A model generated the notes under the pieces. It made no database searches and had not been told where the DNA came from. It saw only the letters and a program-made list of their open reading frames with translations. Of a DNA stretch of 55,849 bases, positions 51,189 through 55,849 are shown piece by piece (position 1 is the first letter of the stretch; every line of letters starts with the position of its first letter). The position numbers and the translations under genes were made by a program. The DNA is taken from NCBI RefSeq assembly GCF_001026695.1, contig NZ_LDNB01000019.1, forward strand, positions 1-55,849, in the 5' to 3' direction. This DNA comes from Neobacillus vireti (GTDB lineage Bacteria > Bacillota > Bacilli > Bacillales > Cytobacillaceae).

Positions 51189-52188
51189 ATGAAGATCCCT
51201 CCTGCAATTTAAACACAAGCTGTTCCATCATCAGCTGAGGATTCATATTCTTCTCGAGCTTCCGTTTTGCCTCAAGAATAGCTAACATTTGATTCGATAA
51301 GCGCCGTCCTGATGTTTTTAAGGCGTATTGTGTTAAGCGCTCACTATCAGCTTTAAAAACAATTTGCTCCTGCTTATCTAATTGTATATATAGTAAATCC
51401 TTAAATATAAGAAGAAAAAGTTCTAAACCACGATGAAGCTGTTCTTTCTCTTTAAAGTGTTGGAACCATTCTTGTTGAAGTGTTACCATGGCCTCCAATG
51501 AATTCTTCTCCAACACCCCATATAATTTTAACACTATTTTTTGAGCTTGTGCAAACCATTCATCGACATTTAATCGCATTGCTTCCTCAAGATTATTGGT
51601 TAGCTCCGCAAGCAGCGGTGCATTTCCCGGATCAACACCGTTTTCCACAAGCTGTTTAATCATAACTTGAGGGGGAAGTGGCTGGAATGTTAGAATTTGA
51701 CACCTCGAAAGAATCGTTGGCAGCATTTGCTGCGGCTGCTCTGTTAATAAAAAGGCCGCCGTTTCTGCACTCGGTTCCTCAAGAAACTTTAGCAAACTAT
51801 TGGAGGCGCTCACACTCATTTTATCTGCACCTGATAATAGGTAAACCTTTTTTAACGATTCTACTCCCTTTTTTGAAAACTCAGCCTGCAGGTTTCTGAT
51901 TTGGTCTACTTTGATGGATAAGCCATCCGGCTCAACAATATGAACATCAGGATGATTGCCGCTATTAATCCGGCGGCAATTATGACAGGCCTCACAAGGT
52001 TTATAGCCATCTATGAGCGATTCACAAAAAAGTGCCTTCGTGAACAACAACCCAATATCCTTTTTCCCAGTCCCTTTCATGCCTTCAAAAAGGTACGCAT
52101 GGGCTACTCGATTTTTCACCAAGCTGTTTTTTATCATTCGAAGCACGGCTGGCTGCAATTCTTCTAGTTGATCCCATGTTTTAACCAA
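51181..52188 (-). CDS. holB: DNA polymerase III delta' subunit
   Basis: Clamp-loader subunit. AAA+ fold with GMKGTGKKDIG, the zinc-finger cysteines (FCES, CEACHNC), the SRC motif ILSRCQIL, and ANSLLKFLEEP-like NSLLKFLEEPS. TTG 52188 is the probable start (335 aa), giving the VKTWDQLEELQP N-terminus similar to B. subtilis; GTG 52197 is an alternative. The yaaR gene that precedes it in B. subtilis is missing. Confidence 0.94.
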   Translation of the reverse strand: MVKTWDQLEELQPAVLRMIKNSLVKNRVAHAYLFEGMKGTGKKDIGLLFTKALFCESLIDGYKPCEACHNCRRINSGNHPDVHIVEPDGLSIKVDQIRNLQAEFSKKGVESLKKVYLLSGADKMSVSASNSLLKFLEEPSAETAAFLLTEQPQQMLPTILSRCQILTFQPLPPQVMIKQLVENGVDPGNAPLLAELTNNLEEAMRLNVDEWFAQAQKIVLKLYGVLEKNSLEAMVTLQQEWFQHFKEKEQLHRGLELFLLIFKDLLYIQLDKQEQIVFKADSERLTQYALKTSGRRLSNQMLAILEAKRKLEKNMNPQLMMEQLVFKLQEGSSFV

Positions 52189-52213
52189 ATTTATCACTCA
52201 CTCATATAGGTAT

Positions 52214-52543
52214 TTAAAACTGTAGGTATTGCTCGATTGGAAGCACGAAAACCGTCGCACCGCCAACCTCAACTTCGACCGGATACGGTACATAGGAATC
52301 TGCATTCCCGCCCATTGGAGAAACCGGTGAAACGAGCTGTTCCCTCGACCTGCAGTTATCCTTAATAATTTGCAAAGCGCGATCAACGCGAATATCTTCA
52401 GTCCCAATCATAAAGGTAGTGTTCCCCGATTTCAAAAATCCGCCTGTACTCGCTAATTTTGTCGCCCTAAAATTATTGTCTACTAATGCCTTTGATAAAC
52501 GATTGCTATCCTGATCTTGAACAACTGCGATGATGAGTTTCAT
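52214..52543 (-). CDS. darA: Cyclic di-AMP receptor DarA (PII-like)
   Basis: 109-residue PII-like trimeric signalling protein (YaaQ, PstA). MKLIIAVVQDQDSNRLSKAL, ATKLASTGGFLKSGNTTFMIG (ligand loop) and the extended T-loop region. It starts at ATG 52543, after GAGGGTGG. Located between tmk and holB; the downstream pathway of DarA is not settled in B. subtilis. Confidence 0.95.
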   Translation of the reverse strand: MKLIIAVVQDQDSNRLSKALVDNNFRATKLASTGGFLKSGNTTFMIGTEDIRVDRALQIIKDNCRSREQLVSPVSPMGGNADSYVPYPVEVEVGGATVFVLPIEQYLQF

Positions 52544-52678
52544 CAAACCACCCTCTCTCCAATTTTTCCGAATCTTGTTACCTCTATCTATATTATAACA
52601 GGTTCTTGTCCTGCTTACATTTGTAATAGGCTGGAAAAGCATTAATAATTTCTTTTTAGTAAGGCTTTGTAAAAAGTG

Positions 52679-52814
52679 AATGTTGATTTCCGTTCCAGGC
52701 GCTTCGCTTTCCGCGGGGCGGGCGGTGAGCCTCCTCGGCGCAAAAGCGCCTGCGGGGTCTCACCTGTCCCGCTGCTCCCGCAGGAGTCTCGCGCCTTCCA
52801 CTCCAATCAACATT
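52679..52814. repeat. Dispersed 136-bp repeat, copy 2
   Basis: Same orientation as copy 1 (5909-6043), with the same inverted ends and only a few differences (a TTCG insertion-type change near the left end, CAAAAG for TAAAG, TCTCG for TCACG). It fills most of the darA-tmk gap and would be transcribed between those genes. Confidence 0.9.
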
Positions 52815-52836
52815 GTGCTTTAACACAACGTTTAGC

Positions 52837-52870
52837 AAAAAAGCAGCCTTCAAATGAAGACTACTTTTTT
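52837..52870 (-). terminator. tmk terminator
   Basis: Minus-strand AAAAAAGTAGTCTTC-ATTT-GAAGGCTGCTTTTTT with two G-T pairs, overlapping the tmk stop. Confidence 0.85.
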
Positions 52871-53487
52871 GCTAACTTGTTTTCAATCAGCTCGATTGTT
52901 TGCTTATAGACTTCGTTTACTGAACCAGAGGCATCAATCTTAACGATTCTCGTTGGAAAACGTTCCATTAATAGCTGATATCCTTGTCTAACCTTTTGGT
53001 GGAATTCGAGGTCTTCTAAGTCCAGACGGTTAATCTCTCTTCCTTTATTTTTGTTAATCCGTTGTAATCCGAGCTCTGGTTCAATATCAAAGTAGATCGT
53101 TAACTCAGGCATAAAGCCCTCGATGGCAAATTGATTAATCGAATATACCTCATCTATTCCTAAACCGCGTGCATAGCCCTGATAGGCCAATGAACTATCA
53201 ACAAACCGGTCACATAAGACAATTCTTCCTTCGTCTAATGCTGGTTTTACTTTTTCAATCAAATGCTGCCTTCGTGCAGCAGCATAGAGTAATGCTTCTG
53301 TCCGCGGATCCATTGCCGTATTCTCTTTCGCCAAAATGACATTGCGGATTTGCTCCGCGATATCAATACCGCCTGGTTCCCTTGTCAGCAAGACGGTAGG
53401 AAACTGCTCCGCTACCATCCTGATGATCGTCGACTTTCCCGCACCATCCGGTCCTTCAAATGTAATAAATGTCCCGCTCTTCTTCAA
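52861..53487 (-). CDS. tmk: Thymidylate kinase
   Basis: Phosphorylates dTMP to dTDP. P-loop FEGPDGAGKST (about 9-19), DRFVDSSLAYQG motif with the DR(Y/F) arginine, and LID residues. It is 208 aa. It lies 27 bases downstream of the yaaO-type decarboxylase, with a terminator at its end. Confidence 0.97.
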   Translation of the reverse strand: MKKSGTFITFEGPDGAGKSTIIRMVAEQFPTVLLTREPGGIDIAEQIRNVILAKENTAMDPRTEALLYAAARRQHLIEKVKPALDEGRIVLCDRFVDSSLAYQGYARGLGIDEVYSINQFAIEGFMPELTIYFDIEPELGLQRINKNKGREINRLDLEDLEFHQKVRQGYQLLMERFPTRIVKIDASGSVNEVYKQTIELIENKLAKK

Positions 53488-53514
53488 AATAAAACCTCCA
53501 AAACTGTAAAAATC

Positions 53515-54954
53515 TCAAGTTGTGCTAAAAATCTTAATCCTACCTTTTTTTAACGGGGAGCTTCCTTGAAACCTGGCTCCTGATTGTAACAGGCGATTGA
53601 GCTGGTTAAGCTTGTCTATTGTGATTGCTTCACCCTTTAATAGCAGCGGTATTCCTGGAGGGTAGGGAATGACGGTTTCCGCACATACCAGGTCTAATGC
53701 CTTTTCAATCGAGACTTCTTTCTGAGGAAGTTTTTCCATGTCTTTATAGGGAATTGCCAACCCAGATATATTTTGCCTATCGACATGAATGTCTTCCTTT
53801 AGTTCTTGTACAGGTATATCGATAAGCGCCTGTTTTATCTTTGCCGCTGCCGCCTCAAACGGATAACTTTGTCCTGCTTTTAATAAAGGGAGAATCAGCA
53901 GCACATTGTATGGGTCTGCTAATTCCGGATAGATGGAATGCTGTTCCAATCTGTTTTGGAGCTCAAAACCGCTTAATCCACATCGGGATTGTATCGTTAT
54001 TTTTAATGGATCACCTTGATTATTTGGAAAATCCAACACTTTAATCGCCGGAATTTTGCTTAATTCCTCTTTAAAGCAACTGAGATTTGTTAAAAAGAAA
54101 GATAAATCTTTCACATTATATGTAGCTAAATAATTCCTCGCGATATCTAGTGATGCCATAATCGGATAAGAAGGACTGCTTGATTGAAGCATACCGAGAT
54201 ATTCTTTAACCTTATTCAGATTAATTAATTGGCTGTTAATATGTAAAAAAGAACCCATCGTCATTGCAGGCAAAGTTTTATGGGCGGACTGAACCACTAT
54301 ATCAGCTCCCATTTGAGTGGCGGAAGCTGGAAACGGGTCACCGATAATAAAATGAGGACCGTGAGCCTCATCAATGAGCACTGGGATATGATGGAGATGG
54401 GCCTCCGTAATGATTCCTTCCAAATCATTAACCAATCCGTAATAGTTGGGATAGGTCAAAATTATCGCTTTTGCTTCTGGATAGAGGTTAATTGCTTCCT
54501 TAACCGTTTCAAGTTTGATACCCCCGGCAGCCTTCCAGTCCTGATTATATTCCGGCTCTAAAAAAACAGGTCTTGCCTTCGTTAATTTCAGGGCATTCAA
54601 GACGGATTTATGACAATTCCGCTGGACAAGAACATGATCATCTTCCTCACAGACTGCCATAATCATCGCCAGGTTGCCTACAGTGGAACCGTTGACAAGG
54701 AAAAAACTTTTTTCCGTTTGATATAGCTCCGCTAAGAGTGTTTCTGCTTCTAATATGACGTCTTCAGGTGCATGTAAATCATCCAAGCCGGACAACTCCG
54801 TTGCGTCGATTTGCAATAGGTCCTTGAAAGCAGCATTTGCTTCAGGTTGATTGATCAAGCCTTGTTTATGCCCAGGAACATGAAAGGAAATCGGCTGCTT
54901 GGCTGCATGATCCAGTACGGCTTGGTATAAGGGTGTTTTCAATTGAGCATTCAT
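53515..54954 (-). CDS. Orn/Lys/Arg decarboxylase family protein (YaaO-like)
   Basis: 479-residue PLP-dependent fold I enzyme. PLP-binding lysine in QSAHKTLPAMT, the aspartate motif LIDEAHGPHF, and the N-terminal ISFHVPGHKQG. It corresponds to B. subtilis yaaO; related SpeA is arginine decarboxylase, but the substrate of this copy is unproven. The C-terminal Orn_Arg_deC_C domain (about 380-470) is present. Upstream of tmk. Confidence 0.9.
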   Translation of the reverse strand: MNAQLKTPLYQAVLDHAAKQPISFHVPGHKQGLINQPEANAAFKDLLQIDATELSGLDDLHAPEDVILEAETLLAELYQTEKSFFLVNGSTVGNLAMIMAVCEEDDHVLVQRNCHKSVLNALKLTKARPVFLEPEYNQDWKAAGGIKLETVKEAINLYPEAKAIILTYPNYYGLVNDLEGIITEAHLHHIPVLIDEAHGPHFIIGDPFPASATQMGADIVVQSAHKTLPAMTMGSFLHINSQLINLNKVKEYLGMLQSSSPSYPIMASLDIARNYLATYNVKDLSFFLTNLSCFKEELSKIPAIKVLDFPNNQGDPLKITIQSRCGLSGFELQNRLEQHSIYPELADPYNVLLILPLLKAGQSYPFEAAAAKIKQALIDIPVQELKEDIHVDRQNISGLAIPYKDMEKLPQKEVSIEKALDLVCAETVIPYPPGIPLLLKGEAITIDKLNQLNRLLQSGARFQGSSPLKKGRIKIFSTT

Positions 54955-55011
54955 TTCCCATACTTCCTTCTAATAGTCTTATTCATTTTAAATGAAATCC
55001 CTTTTCTAAGC

Positions 55012-55041
55012 AAAAAAATAAAGCCCGTTATGGACTTTGTT
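55012..55041 (-). terminator. gin terminator
   Basis: Minus-strand AAAGTCCATAACGGGCTTT folds (with G-T pairs) and is followed by ATTTTTTT. Confidence 0.75.
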
Positions 55042-55243
55042 ATGAAAAGATTTCCGGCGTTGTAATTTTTTTAAGCTGTTTTAGGAAGTATTTATATTTT
55101 GGATCATTTGTATCTGTTTGAATCAAATCATTTTCACATTCTGTACAAATAAAAGAAGTGTATAGATGTATGCCTTTCGGTTTTAAATTTTCGCAAATAA
55201 CACATGTTTCCTCAAAATGACTATGTGCCAAAAATGAACTCAA
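55040..55243 (-). CDS. gin: Sigma-G inhibitor Gin (CsfB)
   Basis: 67-residue zinc protein with two CxxC pairs (CVICE, CTECE) and GIHLYTSFIC, like B. subtilis CsfB, which holds sigma-G inactive until engulfment. The frame is open to ATG 55258, but that ATG overlaps a GGAGGTGGAGG ribosome-binding site and lies almost at the predicted transcription start, so TTG 55243 is preferred. A sigma-F promoter precedes it. Confidence 0.9.
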   Translation of the reverse strand: MSSFLAHSHFEETCVICENLKPKGIHLYTSFICTECENDLIQTDTNDPKYKYFLKQLKKITTPEIFS

Positions 55244-55264
55244 TTCCTCCACCTCCATACACCC

Positions 55265-55293
55265 ATTCTGCCCTCATTCACCAATTTGTATAC
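55265..55293 (-). promoter_or_regulatory. Sigma-F promoter of gin
   Basis: Minus strand GTATA, 15 bases, GGGCAGAAT: agrees fully with GYATA-N15-GGnnAnAnT. gin/csfB is a known sigma-F gene. Confidence 0.8.
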
Positions 55294-55427
55294 ACTTTTT
55301 CGAATAATCTCGTTCCAAACCCATCCTGTAATATACTATGTCGCAGATAGCAATTGGGTGTATGTCTATAAGTGAATTCTTTCAAAACAATTCGTACTTT
55401 TTTGATTTCAATAAAGTCAATCGGGTG

Positions 55428-55531
55428 ATTAAAGACATTTTAATGGTTTTTGGGGGTCGTTTTGTTCCTTATGAGTGCTTATTAAAGACATCTTTGCGGA
55501 GTTTGCGGGTGGTTTTGTCCTTATAAGGCGA
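55428..55531. repeat. Two-copy 53-bp direct repeat
   Basis: ATTAAAGACAT at 55428 and 55481; both copies continue with a G-rich stretch and end in GGTTTTGT-CCTTAT or a close variant (GTTTTGTTCCTTAT). It lies in the gin-rrn spacer. Confidence 0.7.
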
Positions 55532-55613
55532 GGTTATTATCGAAATGTGGTTATATACCCCTTTTTGGTCCGATTATAGATGTAATTCTAAATGTTCTTT
55601 ACACTTTATACGA

Positions 55614-55738
55614 TTTACTGTCTGCTTTTGATCATTTACTATCCGCTTTTCGAATTTTACTCTCCGGTTTTAATTATTTACTGTCCGCTTTTTGAATTTT
55701 ACTCTCACTTTTAACAATTTACTTTCAACTTCTTCTCA
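55614..55738. repeat. Six-copy 21-bp tandem repeat (TTTACTGTCCGCTTTT family)
   Basis: Units begin TTTACT at 55614, 55635, 55656, 55677, 55698 and 55718: 21-base steps with one of 20. The best unit reads TTTACTGTCCGCTTTTTGAAT; the last two units are degenerate. Same period and copy number as the array at 27651, but a different sequence. Confidence 0.85.
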
Positions 55739-55743
55739 TATGC

Positions 55744-55776
55744 AAAAAAGACAATCCACATAAGATTGTCTTTTTA
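55744..55776 (-). terminator. rRNA operon terminator
   Basis: Minus-strand AGACAATC-TTATGTG-GATTGTCT followed by TTTTTTGC, five bases after the 5S 3' end region. Confidence 0.9.
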
Positions 55777-55780
55777 CTTT

Positions 55781-55849
<69 letters not shown>

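Noticed and set aside
55338..55526. 62-codon plus-strand ORF in the gin-rrn spacer
   Set aside because: It spans the 53-bp direct repeat and the gin upstream region, and the product has no recognisable features.

Overview
The window is a chromosomal core region of a low-GC, endospore-forming Firmicute of the Bacillaceae (a Bacillus/Neobacillus-type organism; genus not resolvable by eye). Gene content and order follow the Bacillus subtilis origin-proximal segment rrn-gin-yaaO-tmk ... lysS, presented here as its reverse complement, so nearly all genes are on the minus strand and the biological reading direction runs from right (5S rRNA, 55849) to left (lysS, 180). Sporulation genes (gin, sspF, yabG, spoVG, fin, spoVT, yabP, yabQ, spoIIE, yabS/yabT) and matching sigma-factor promoters confirm a spore former.

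Layout from right to left: 3' half of a 5S rRNA with terminator; repeat-rich spacer; gin (sigma-G inhibitor); yaaO decarboxylase; tmk; a 136-bp dispersed repeat; darA, holB, ricT, yabA, trmN6-like, yazA, rsmI; abrB alone on the plus strand with its Spo0A boxes; metG (metS) with a parS site just downstream; tatD, yabE, rnmV, rsmA, yabG, veg, sspF, ispE, purR, ridA, spoVG, glmU, prs, ctc, pth, fin, mfd, spoVT; then a plus-strand two-gene island; then yabM, yabN, rqcP, yabP, yabQ, divIC, yabR, spoIIE, yabS, yabT, tilS, hpt, ftsH, coaX, hslO, a PrsA-like foldase, cysK, folP-folB-folK, yazB, dusB, lysS.

The unusual part is 23200-27780, between yabM and spoVT. A promoter, a 25-codon leader ORF with a perfect Shine-Dalgarno, a terminator, and a leader segment able to pair with the terminator (attenuator architecture) precede a 1027-residue GNAT-beta-domain fusion protein and a TIM-barrel amidohydrolase. 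A terminator and an array of six 21-bp repeats follow. I cannot assign this operon to a described system. A second, unrelated 21-bp x 6 array lies next to the rrn terminator.

Compared with B. subtilis, pabB-pabA-pabC are missing between cysK and folP, yaaR is missing between darA and holB, and xpaC-yaaN are missing between gin and yaaO. Many start codons here are TTG or GTG; I moved starts from the longest ORF to positions supported by ribosome-binding sites and recalled B. subtilis N-termini.

Spacers longer than about 300 bases: 5789-6108 (cysK promoter, 135-bp repeat, terminator), 23113-23537 (leader/attenuator), 27497-27858 (terminator, 21-bp array, spoVT terminator), 47247-47716 (metG and abrB promoters, palindrome, Spo0A boxes), 55244-55780 (sigma-F promoter, 53-bp direct repeat, 21-bp array, rrn terminator). 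All homology statements rest on recalled family knowledge, not on searches.
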